A DNA stretch of 64,000 bases from Sphingosinicella sp942492965 (lineage in GTDB: Bacteria > Pseudomonadota > Alphaproteobacteria > Sphingomonadales > Sphingomonadaceae), in assembly GCA_942492965.1 (NCBI GenBank), contig OW818656.1:2542001-2606000 (forward strand). Reading direction: 5' to 3'. Below, piece after piece: positions 1 to 12,000 of the stretch. The notes beneath the pieces were generated by a model. That model was not told where the DNA came from, did not search any database, and saw only the letters and a program-made list of their open reading frames with translations. The translations under genes and the position numbers were made by a program. Within the stretch, counting starts at the first letter, position 1. The number at the start of each line of letters is the position of its first letter.

Positions 1-1
1 G

Positions 2-3000
2 GGCATATCAAGCCCAAATATAATACTAGATAATTTCTTTCGTCCAGGGAGCTCATTTGATCTCCGATCCCCAAGTCCATCTGATAGATTCAGAATGCTG
101 GTGGATGTAACGTACTTAATAAATGATATTTCCCAAGCGCCTTTTGATGCAGGTGTGGATGCTTGGACGAGCGTATTGTTCGATATTGGCAACGCTCTTG
201 GTCTTTCAGGTGTTAATAGCCAATTCACTAGTGCATCTTTCTTTATTCCGGGAATAAATGGTACAATTGGGACTCGTGCAACCGTAAAAATACCCGAAGG
301 ATCGAATCCTAATTATCATTACTCCCATGTAACAGCAGGAGAAGTTCCAGGATCAACTGCAATCATTATAAAAAAAGGCCATATCATATTAAATGAAAAT
401 ATTGAAAATTCAGTTGTGAGCGAGGTTGATACAGCTGAAATTCTAATTGCATCTTCCTCTCGGCAGATCGAGGCCCTGCGCATCATCGAAGGGTTACCCG
501 AACCCATTGATATTGTGCGCGCTGACCTCGCGAATGTAGGAATGCTGGTTGACCTCGAGGCATGGGCTCAAGCAACGCTGAGCGCTCTAGACCCCTTAGC
601 TATTCCTGACATATTCAGCGATGCGGAAATTCTTGCTCCGCTGCCGATCGAGTTTAGCAGGACTGATGATGGTAAAGCGCTTTTGATTTTCTCTGATTCA
701 GACCCCTCAAAAATTTCGCAAGACCCCCGGAATAGTAAATGGTCTGAAGCCTATGCCAATGACGATCTCGGCCGCTCGAGAGCTTATGAGCTCATTCCAG
801 AAGAACAGCCTGGCGGGTCTATTCTTTTTAGGCGCGGCGCCTTGATTACCACCGATGGCGGCGTGGAAATCAGAGTCAAAGAGGGGCAACCAACAACAAT
901 CAGAGTGGCGAACAGCCCAATCGATTTCGTTGACGCGGGTGCGGTGATTGGCTCGACACTCGGGCGTTATCTGGCGGGTGATAACGAACTTGTCGGTATT
1001 GTCGCATCGGCCACTTTGCAAACTCTGGGTGCCAATCTTGGCGATGTCTTAAACACTTTAGCTTTTGATGGTGGGATCAATACATCGGGCAACGTCAACG
1101 CGGCTTTTGGGGGTATGGACATCGAGTTTGTCCAGAATCTCAAGGCCGCGGGTATCGGTGCGATATCGTCTTATCTTACGGCGGAGCTTGTTCAGGCTCT
1201 AGGTGTGGGAGGTTTCGCGGGAGAGCTCGCCAACACGGCGGGAGGCGTGATGATCGGCCAGATCGTCGCGAATATTGCCGGCGGCGCGGATACCGTCGCA
1301 AATATCTTCAAAGACGTGGATAATTTCGCCAACATTGGAAACGCGATCGGTGGCTTCGTTGGTTCCAAACTTGCGTCTGAGCTTGTTTCGTTTGGAACGA
1401 TAGGCGGCCAAATTGGCGCATCAGTCGGCTCCGCGCTCGGCGTTATTGCAATGAGCGAGCTTTTCAAAGCGGGAACGCTCTTGGGAGGCCCCGTTGGCGC
1501 GGCGATAGGTGCATTTGCTGGCTACATACTTGGTGGTCTCATTGGCTCATTGTTTGGGGGTACGCCACGCTCCGGTGCTGATGTTGTCTGGGATTCGGGT
1601 ACCGGTGAGTTTGCAGTCGACAACGTCTACTCTAAAAAGGGTGGCTCCAAGGACGCAGCACGCGGTGTCGCACAGGCTGTTGCTGATGCCTACAACGGTG
1701 TTCTAAGCGCAATCGGCGGCGAACTGATCTCCCCGGAGAACGTGCAAGCCGGAAACTACGGCATGCGGAAAACGGCGTTCGTGTACCGACCAATTTCTAG
1801 CCGTGATAAGGATACAATCACTCAGCGCTTTACCGGTAAGGATGCCGCGAACAAGCTAATCGGATACGGTCTATACCAAGGGCTTAGCGATTCCGATTTT
1901 CAGATCATGGGCGGCGATATCTATGCCAAGCGCGCCTTTTACAACACGTTTGAGCTGGGTGGTGTCGATCCCCTCAATTTCGACGTAAGCGTCCTTCTCG
2001 GAAATCTTGCCAGCGCACGTAACTATACCACGTACCTTCAGAGTTCCACAGCGATCAATGCCCTGATCGCAGCCGAGCCTGAGAGCGTGTTTGCGATTGA
2101 AATGGCCATTACGTTTGCGCGCGCCGTGGAGCTGGGTCTCACGAGAAGGCACGAGGCAGACTGGTACGGAGGGTTCAATTTCCTCCTCGACCAGGCCGGT
2201 ACAACTCCTGCCAATGTTGCTTTCGGATTCGATTATGATCCCCATAGCGAACGAGTTAGCCGTCTCATCAGTGTGGGCGGTTACGTTCTTGACGACACCA
2301 TTGATGTTGTCGGCCAGGATATAATTGAGGGTACGACCGGGAGTGATACAATTACGCTCTCAGGCGATAGCCTTCTGGAGACGTCCGGCACGATCAACTC
2401 CGGAATCCAGCTAAATGGCGCTGCGTTCGACGGAGAAGAAACGACGATCGATGTCGCTGCAATTGTTAACGCAGGCGACGGGAACGATACGGTCCGCGCT
2501 TCGGACCGAGGTGACAATGTCTTCGGCGGGGCCGGAAATGATACGCTGATCGGCGGCCAGCTCGACGATTGGTTGCTAGGCGGTGACGGAAACGACCGCC
2601 TGTTCGCCGGGAGCGTCGTGACCCACGCGTTCACGGACGGCGACGGAGCATCGATTGCGGCTGCGCTTGCGGCAGATGGCGGCAACGGCAACTATCTCGA
2701 TGGCGGCGCCGGCGATGACCGGCTGTTCGGATCGACAGGTTCCGACTGGCTGAACGGCGGCACAGGCGCGGATATCCTGCACGGCGGTGCGGGGGGTGAC
2801 ATCCTGAACGCAGGTGCCGGTGACGACCAGGGCGCGAGCGGCGCGGCCGCAATCTTCGGTGGCGGCGGTTCGGACCAGTATATCTTCGGCTTCGGTTCGG
2901 GCATCGACGTCATCTTTGACGACCAGACGCAGGGTGCTACGCCTGGTGCGGTCGTGGACAGCCTCCAGCAGCGTATTGCAGGCCTCGAAAGTGGAACGAT

Positions 3001-6000
3001 CAGCCGCAACTGGGCGGGCGACGGCGACTTCACGGTCGACGGCTCGGTCAAGGGCGGTGAAGATGCTATCGTATTCGGGCCGGGCGTTGGCCTTGGTGAC
3101 GTTGTCCTGGAGCGCTCGGGTACGAGCGGTTCGCCAGGCATGGACCTCATTATCCGTTTGCAGGAGCCGGGAACGGAGACGCTCACGGGCGACGTCCTCA
3201 CCATTAAGGACTGGTTCGAGGGCACACGGCGCGTGGAGTGGCTCCGCTTTGCCACCGGCGAAGAAATCCGTATCGGCGACTTTGTCACGTTCAAGCTCGG
3301 CGGGGCCGGGTCCGATGTCATCGTCGGCACTGACGGGAACGATTTCCTGTATGGCGGTGCAGGCGACGACAAGCTTTTCGGCCTCGGCGGTGATGACTTC
3401 GGCGTTGGCGGGACAGGCAATGATCTCGTGTCGGGAGATGCCGACGACGATTGGGTGCTCGGCGGCGAGGACAATGACGTCGTGCTCGGCGGCCAAGGCA
3501 ACGACACCGTCTTTGGTGATGGTGGCAACGACCGTGTCTATGGCGGCGCAGGCAACGATATCGTCGTTGGCGGCAAGGGCAATGATGAAGTCATCGGCGG
3601 GCTTGGCGATGACATCTTCCGGTATAACCGTGGCGATGGCCGCGACACGATGTTTGATGAGCTTGCCGGCACCTGGGAGCTCGTCTGGGAAAATGACGAA
3701 TACACAAACGGCTACACGCTGAACTCCGATGGCACGGTGACCAAGGGCGGCGTGGTGTATTTCGATGGGAGCGAATGGGTCGGAAGATACGACTACGACG
3801 AACTGTCGTCTGTATCAAAGAAGCTCTATCGTCATGTTCCACCGGTGAATGGAATAATTGCGGCTTCATCGACGCTGTCAGGGTCCGGAAACGATACGCT
3901 CGAGTTCGGTGCAGGTATCGATATCGATGACCTGATGTTCAGGCGTAACGGCTCAAGCCTGGAAGTGGCTATCGCTGGCGCAAGTGGCGCTATTGCCGAC
4001 TTTGATACGGCAGCAGACCTCATCACCCTCCAGGATTGGTATATATCTGGCCCCGGCATTGAGAACTTCCAGTTTCTGGAAACCGGCCGCCATCAGGTCA
4101 GCACCATGACGCTGCAAGGCATTGAAGGGGAGACATCGGCTGACTTCACGGCGAGTGGTGGCTCGCACTGGATCACTGGCGACGCACGCGACAACAATAT
4201 CATTGGTAGCACTGCAAACGACATTCTGAATGGCGGAGCGGGTTTCGATACGCTGAACGGAGGGCTAGGTGCGGACGTTCTCTATGGCGGGTCGGGCGAC
4301 GACATTCTGATTGGTGCCGCGGGTGCCGATATCCTGGTTGGTGGCGCAGGCTCCGATTTTGTAAGTTATTCGACGACGACGACCGGGAACTCGGAAGGAA
4401 TTGTCGTCTATCTTGACGAAGATCATGCGCAGTTCCGGACGATCGACGCGAAAGGCGATATTTACATCGGTATCGAGAATGTCATCGCCACTGACAAGAA
4501 CGACCGCCTGATCGGCGATGATGGTGACAATATTTTCGATGGCCTTGATGGCAACGATACGATGCGCGGCGGTGGCGGTGATGACACGTACATATTCCGA
4601 GCTGTCAATGGCGCGGATACGATCAACGACAAACTCGGCGAGATTGAGGTTGCCGTTGACGTCGATGGATATTTGGTCTCGGGCTTCACGGTCGAATGGC
4701 TGCCGCTTAATGGCGGGGCGCCGGTTAGCGGATATTATTACTATCAGCTTCGGGTCGTGGGGCCAGGTAGCGAAGTCATCTATGATTCCGGCGCGGATGG
4801 CACCTACTATAAGTATACGACGACGCGAGCCAATGCTCCTGGTCTCCAATCGGATGGCCGCTATCTAACGACCTCCGGGTGGCAGACCTGGTCCGGATCG
4901 GGGTATTGGAAGAATGGCTTCCATAAGCCCGCCAACGACGCCAAATATGCGGTCCGATCCGTATATTCTGCAGGCGATGCCGGCGAAGATACGATCGAGT
5001 TTGAGACGGGCCTTAGCCTTGCCAGCCTTGCGGCTATTCGTACCGATGACGATCTTGATATCCGGCTTTCCGCGGATTCGACCAACAAGATGATCATCAA
5101 GGATTTTTATACATCTGATGACGCCAAAATTGAATGGCTGCAGTTCGATGATGGTCTCGCGGTCGACTTAACGACCATCACGACAGGAGGGGGCAGCGCC
5201 ACGGACGGTGATGACTTTTACCTCGGTGGGAGCACGGGCGGAACCTTCAATGGTGGCCTCGGTAATGACGTGATCTCCGGGGGCGGGGGCAATGATACGC
5301 TGTCTGGCGGTGACGGCGACGATGTTATCGAAGGCGGTACCGGAAACGATACGATCAATGGCGGCAGTGATAGTCAGACGGCTGGCGGCACGGATACCAG
5401 CGGTGGCTTTGGCGACACGGCACGCTATGTAACTGCTACGGGCGCGGTTGTCATCGACCTTTCAGCTTCGGGTACGTCGATTGGCGTTACCGAAGGCGGC
5501 GTTTCAACCGACACGATCGTCAAAGCCTCGGGTGTCTCTACGATTGAACATCTCGTCGGTTCTTATGCCTATGGCGATACGCTGACCGGCGATTCCCGCG
5601 CGAACCGTCTTTTCGGCCTCGGCGGCAATGATACGCTTTCCGGCGGCGCCGGCGACGACGTCCTTGATGGCGGGGACGGAAACGACACGCTCCACGGCGG
5701 CGACGGCGATGACAATATCGCGGGCGGTGACGGTGACGATCAGAACGTCACGGGCGGCAACGGCAATGATGTCATTTCGGGCGGTGATGGCGCCGACTGG
5801 CTGTGGGGCGATGCAGGGAATGACATCATCGATGGCGGCCAGGGCAATGACAAGCTCTACGGCGGTTCTGACAACGATCAGCTGAGCGGCGGCGATGGCA
5901 ACGACGAACTCTCGGGCGAGGCCGGGGCCGACGTGCTCTCGGGAGGAAGCGGCGACGATACGCTGAGCGGAGGCGATGGTGACGACACGCTTGCCGGTGA

Positions 6001-9000
6001 TGCCGGAAACGACAGTCTCTCAGGCGGCCTTGGCAACGACACCTATGTGTTCGGTGCCGGCAGCGGAACGGATACGATCGTTGACACCTCGGGTGTGAAC
6101 AGGATCGTCTTCTCGGAAGCAACCTACGACAAGCTCTGGATGTCGCGCACGGGCGATGACCTTCGGATCGGTATTATCGGCACGGCTGATGAGATTGTTG
6201 TCGAGGACTACTACGCCAGCAGCAGCCCGAGCGTGGTGCGCGAGATCAGCGCAGGTAGTCGTTCGATCTACCTCGGCTATGCCGCCCCGCTCATTGCGGA
6301 TATGACCGATGCCAGCCCAACCGCGCCGGCAAGCATGCCGTCCGAGATTGCGTCCGAACTGGACAGTTGGTGGTGGCTTGGTGGCAAGGCGCCGCCGATG
6401 GTCGAGACCCAGACGCTTTCGACAGACGAGGACGTTGCGCTGGCCGGCAGCGTCGGCGCGGTCGATCATGACGAAAATATCGAGAGTTATGGCGTTGCGA
6501 CGGCCGCCGAACATGGTTCGGTATCGCTCAATGCCACCACTGGCGCCTGGACGTACACGCCGGACGCCAACTATTACGGTGCAGACAGTTTCCAGATCGA
6601 GGTCGAGGACGAGGACGGCCAGAAGGCGGTCCAGACCGTCAACCTGACCATTGCATCGGTAAACGACGCGCCGAGCGCAATTGCGCTTCAGGATGCGGTC
6701 ACCAGCATCTCAGAGCGTGATCGCCTGATCAGCGGTTCAAATCCTGCGGCACTCGTTCTCGGGACGCTCGTCGTCACCGACGTCGATGCGCCTGATGCCG
6801 GTGATTTCGCGAGCCACACGTTTACGGTCTCGAACAGCGATTTCGAAGTTGTTGAAGGACAGCTACGGCTCAAGGCTTCCGCACGACCTGACTTCGAAGC
6901 TTCAGGGACGATCTCGGTGATTGTCACCGCGACCGATCGGAATGGTGCTGGTTTGTCGACCTCGCAGCAGTTCGATTTCAACCTCACCGATGCGCTCGAC
7001 TATTGGTACGGAACGAGCGCTGTTGACGTGATCACGGCCAGTGATGGTCGTTCGGGCCTTGGCGGCCATGATATCATCTATGGCTATGCCAGCAACGATA
7101 CGCTGACGGGCGGCGCCGGCAACGACAAGCTCTATGGCGGCGCAGACAATGACACGCTCTATGGCAATGCTGGTGCCGATGAGCTCTACGGCGAGGACGG
7201 CAACGACACGCTCTATGGCGGCGACGCCAGCGACCTTCTTGAAGGAGGCGCTGGGGACGACGTGCTCGATGCTGGAAGCGATACCTCCGGTGATACACTT
7301 CGTGGCGGTACCGGCAACGACACGCTGATCGGCAGCCTCGGCAGCGACACGCTCGAAGGCGGCGATAACGACGACCTTCTTGCCGGCAATGCCGGCGCAG
7401 ACGTCCTGAATGGCGGCGCAGGAAATGATACGGTTTCCTACGCAGGTTCGGCAAGCGGCGTGAATATCTATCTCGACGGATCGGGAACGACCGGTGGCGG
7501 CGACGCTGCCGGGGACACGATCAGCAACGTTGAGAACGTTATCGGTAGCGGGAACGCGGACATCCTCGTCGGTACCAGTGCGGCAAACCGTCTTGAAGGC
7601 GGCGCAGGCGCCGATGACCTTTCTGGTCGCGGCGGCGCGGACATCCTGCTCGGCCAGGATGGGGCAGACGACCTCTACGGCGAGGCGGGAGCAGATACGC
7701 TCTATGGTGGCAACGGCGACGATATGCTCTCGGGCGGCGCCGACAACGACACGCTCTATGGCGAAGCCGGCAATGATACGCTGCTTGGCGGGGACGGCGA
7801 TGACGTCCTTGACGGCGGGACCGGTGACGATAGCCTCGATGGCGGCAATGGTAATGACACGTATATTGTCCGTGCGAACTCGGGCAACGACACGATCAAC
7901 AACTACGACCCTGAAGGCACGGACATCGACGTCATCGGCTATCAGGGTGGCATTGCGCGTGAGAACCTCTGGTTCGAGCAGTCAGGCAACGACCTTGTGG
8001 TCACGGTTGTCGGCACGGGTGCCAGCACGCGTATCGCAAACTGGTACGTGATTGCTGACGCGGACGCGCGCGCGAACTTCAAGATCGACTTCTTCATTGC
8101 CGGCGAAAAGTTCACCAAGACGATCGACGCCGAGGCGCTTGTCGACCTGATGGACAATTACACGAAGCCGACGACGCAGGGCGCATTCGACACGCTTCGG
8201 GCAAACTCGACGTTCAACGCCGGGTGGCAGGCGCTCTGGACGGACAATGCGCCGCCCGTGATCGATACCATCGCGAACCAGACGATCAACGAGGATGGAG
8301 CACTCAGCATCACGATCCGAGTAACGGACGATATTACGCCGAATGCAACGATTGGTGTATATGCGACTGCCGTGAACCCGGGCGATACTGAGGTGGAAGA
8401 TCTCAGCCTCGTCAACGCGCCGACCATTGGCGCGGCCGACAGCAACGGCTACCGGACCCTAACCGTCAATCCGAAGGCAAACGCGAGCGGAACGGTCGTA
8501 ATCAAGGTCGATGCCGTAGATGCGGGCGGGCTCACGTACCAGAAGATGTTCACACTGAACATCACGCCGGTTGCCGATACGCCGACATTGTCGCGCGTTG
8601 AGGGCACGAACGGCACGCTCGATAGCGGCGGTCTGCCGATCTACATCGAGGCGGCGCTAGCCGATACTGACGGGTCGGAGATCATCGACAAGATCACGAT
8701 CTCCAATGTGCCGACAGGTCTCTCGTTCAACATGGGAACCAATCTCGGTGGCGGCGTCTGGGAGTTCACACCAACCCGGAACGGGACGACGTCAACCTAC
8801 ACGGTGAGCGGCCTACAGTTGAATAGCGCCGCGGGCTGGTCGCAGGATCTGACGGGGCCGAATGCACTGCAGGTTACGGCGCGTTCCAAAGAAACCGTCA
8901 ACAGTGTCACGGCGACCACGGCGGCGCAGCCGCTCAGCATCGTCATAAACACCAAGCCAACCAATATCACGGCAAGCACGGCGCTAAGCTTCAACGAAAA

Positions 9001-12000
9001 TCTGGCGAATGGCACGGTGCTGGCAACGTTCTCTGGGTCCGATCCCGACGGCGATGGGATGACCTACTCGCTCGTGAACAATGCCGGCGGGCGTTATGCA
9101 ATTGCCAGCAACGGGCAACTGTCGGTCGCCAATACATCGCTCATCAATTACGAGACCGCGACGAGCCATGTGATCCGTGTTCGTGCGACTGACAACGGAA
9201 ATCCAAACCTGTCCTATGAGAAGGATTTCACGGTCAACGTAGCGAACGTCAATGAAGCGAACAGCCTCTTGCCGAGTTACGGCTGGAGCAAACCTGAAAA
9301 CAGCACTGTTGGAACGGTTCTCGGGACTGTTTCCGCGACAGATCTTGACGGATCGGGGGCGTTTGCGCAGCAGCGCTACTACTTCCTGAATGGGAGTGCC
9401 GCAGAGGCGACATCAAGCGATGGACGTTATGCCATCAACGCCACGACCGGCGTGATTACGACCAATGCCGTGCTCAACTATGAGGCGGGTACGCCGAGCA
9501 AAGCTTATACGGTCATCGCACGTGATAACGCCGGTGGGGCTGGCTACAATCAGGCGCAAACGACGGTCACGCTCGGGATCACCGACGTTAATGAAGTCCC
9601 GACGTTTACCGGAACGTCGACCTATTCGTTCGGAGAGCTGAAGCCCGCTCTTGTCACAAAGGTTGGAACACTTCAGGTGAACGACCCTGAAGGCAAAACG
9701 TCTGAGCTTCGCTACAGCATCGTCAACAATTACGGCTTTGATGTTTTCAGCGTAAACGCCAGCAACGGCGACATCATGTTGCAAAAGACTGTCGATTACG
9801 AAACCAAGAGCAGCTACCAGCTTGATGTGCGTGTTACCGATCAATCCGGAAGCGGACTTTCTGATACACGAACAATTACAATTAATGTTCTCGACGAGAA
9901 CGAGGCGCCAAAGCCGAACGGGAGCGCGTTCCCCGTAAGCGGTAAGACCGCTTCAGCAAACACTGTTATGGGTACTGTAACCCACAATGATCCTGATGCT
10001 GGTGACGTCATGAGCTATCAGATTGTCAGCGCAGTTAATGATTTGACGGGCGCGGATGTAAGCGGTCAATACAAGCTCTCTACGCCTACGGGCACGAGTG
10101 TGAACGTGTTGCGTAATACCTCAATTACGACCAACTTCTTTGTAGAACACTTGGTCACTGTCAGGGTTACGGATTCCGTAGGCATTTCAAAAAATGTCAT
10201 CATGCGAATGAGTTATTACACGTCGGACCCGGCCAAACCTATCGTCCTTGATCTGGACGGCGATGGTATCGAGCTCGTTAGCTTGGCGGAATCGGCGGTC
10301 GAGTTCGACATGAACGAAGATGGTATTGGAGATAATACGGGGTGGGTTGGTGCTGATGATGGGCTGCTTGTTTTTGATCGCAATGGCAATGGCATCATCG
10401 ACGGGTTGAATGAGATTAGCTTCGCTGCCGATATCGAGGGCGCCTTCTCTGACCTTCAAGGGCTCCTGGCTTTTGATACGGATGGCGACGGGTTTTTCGA
10501 CAGCGATGATGCGCTCTTCTCCACGTTTCAAGTCTGGCAGGACATCAACCAGAACGGCATCAGCGAAACTGATGAACTTACAAGTCTTACAGATCGGAAC
10601 ATCAAAGCCATTAACCTCTCGCCGTCACCAACAGGCAATGATGTCGAAAATGCTCAGGATAATGTCATTTGGGCGACCAGTGAGTATGTGATGACCGATG
10701 ACACGATGCACGCTGTTGGCGACGTGTTTCTTGCTTATCATCCGAGTGGTTTGGCGCCGCTGGGTGCGAGTTTGCGTATGGGACTTCTGTCGGAAGCCAT
10801 GGTGACATCCGCATCTATGTCATCGGTAAAGCTCTTGGGGCTTTCTGATAAGACCGCTGAAGATGCAGCGACCCTGGATGAGGCCACGCGTTTTGCGGGC
10901 CTGACGAAGGCGCAGATTGCCGAGATCAAGGCCGCAGAAGCCCGTAACGCGGAGGAGCAAGCCGTTGTCCACGTCGCTGGTAGTCAGAGTGCCGATAGGC
11001 TGATTGGGACTGCTGCGTCTGAGCGCTTCGTCGGCGGGGGCGGTAATGACCTCCTTTATGGGGCTACAGGACGGGATACGGCTGTGTTTGCAGGTCGGAG
11101 CGACAAGTACGCTCTTGTGTCTGAGAAGGGCGCGCTCTTCATTGAAGGCGGAACGCCAGCACTTCTTGAAAGTGAGGGCAGAGACGCATTGGTCTCAATC
11201 GAAAACCTCAGCTTCAAGAATGTTAACTACGGACTCGCTGCTTCGGTCGTGATCGATCTCGATGGAAACGGTGCTGAACTGCAAAGCTTGACGACAAGCA
11301 AGGTCCGCTTTGATATGGACGGCGATGCGGTTGCCGAACGCACGGCATGGGTTGCGAGCGGGGACGGCCTTCTGGTCCTCGACCGCAACGGCAATGGACG
11401 GATCGACGATAGCTCCGAGATGTCCTTTGTCGATGACGCCGCCAATGCGCGCTCCAACATCGAAGGATTGCGCGCTTACGACAGCAACGGCGATGGCCTC
11501 CTGACGGCAGCAGACAAGCGTTTCGCATCGTTCAAGATTTGGCAGGATGTGAATGCTAACGGTGTGAGCGAGGCCGAGGAGCTCAAAGGGCTCGGCGAAA
11601 TCGGCGTTGCCGCGATCGATCTGGTTGGCGTCAATGTCGATGGCGAGTGGGCGATGGGTGACGGCGCTGTCCTGAACGCGTTCGGTGTCGCGTGGACAGA
11701 CGGCCGTGTCCAGCAAGGCCTCGACGCCATCCTTTCCTACGATACGGACAATGCGATACGTGTACCCAAACGCAGCCTCGGAAATCTCGGCAGAAACAAT
11801 GGTATCCCCGATATTGCTGCTGCCCTTGAGGCGTTCGAGGTGTCGACGAACAAGGTCTCTCAGGACCTTCCGCGCACGAAGCTCACGGCAGAAGATGTGT
11901 CAGACACTGTGCTTCGCCGTCTCATCGCGCAGGCTGCGACATTCGGTGCAGAGCAGGGTAACGGCGTACACAATTGGTCGCCGCGGCAGCAGGTGCACGC

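Noticed and set aside
2281..3528. Long minus-strand open frames opposite the RTX gene
   Set aside because: They mirror the repetitive, GC-rich RTX codons, have Pro/Arg/Ser-rich translations without domains, and overlap a clear gene.
5190..7870. DNA-level repeats that might suggest a CRISPR or satellite array
   Set aside because: The repetition follows the nine-residue protein motif in frame and varies at synonymous positions; there are no constant repeats with unique spacers.
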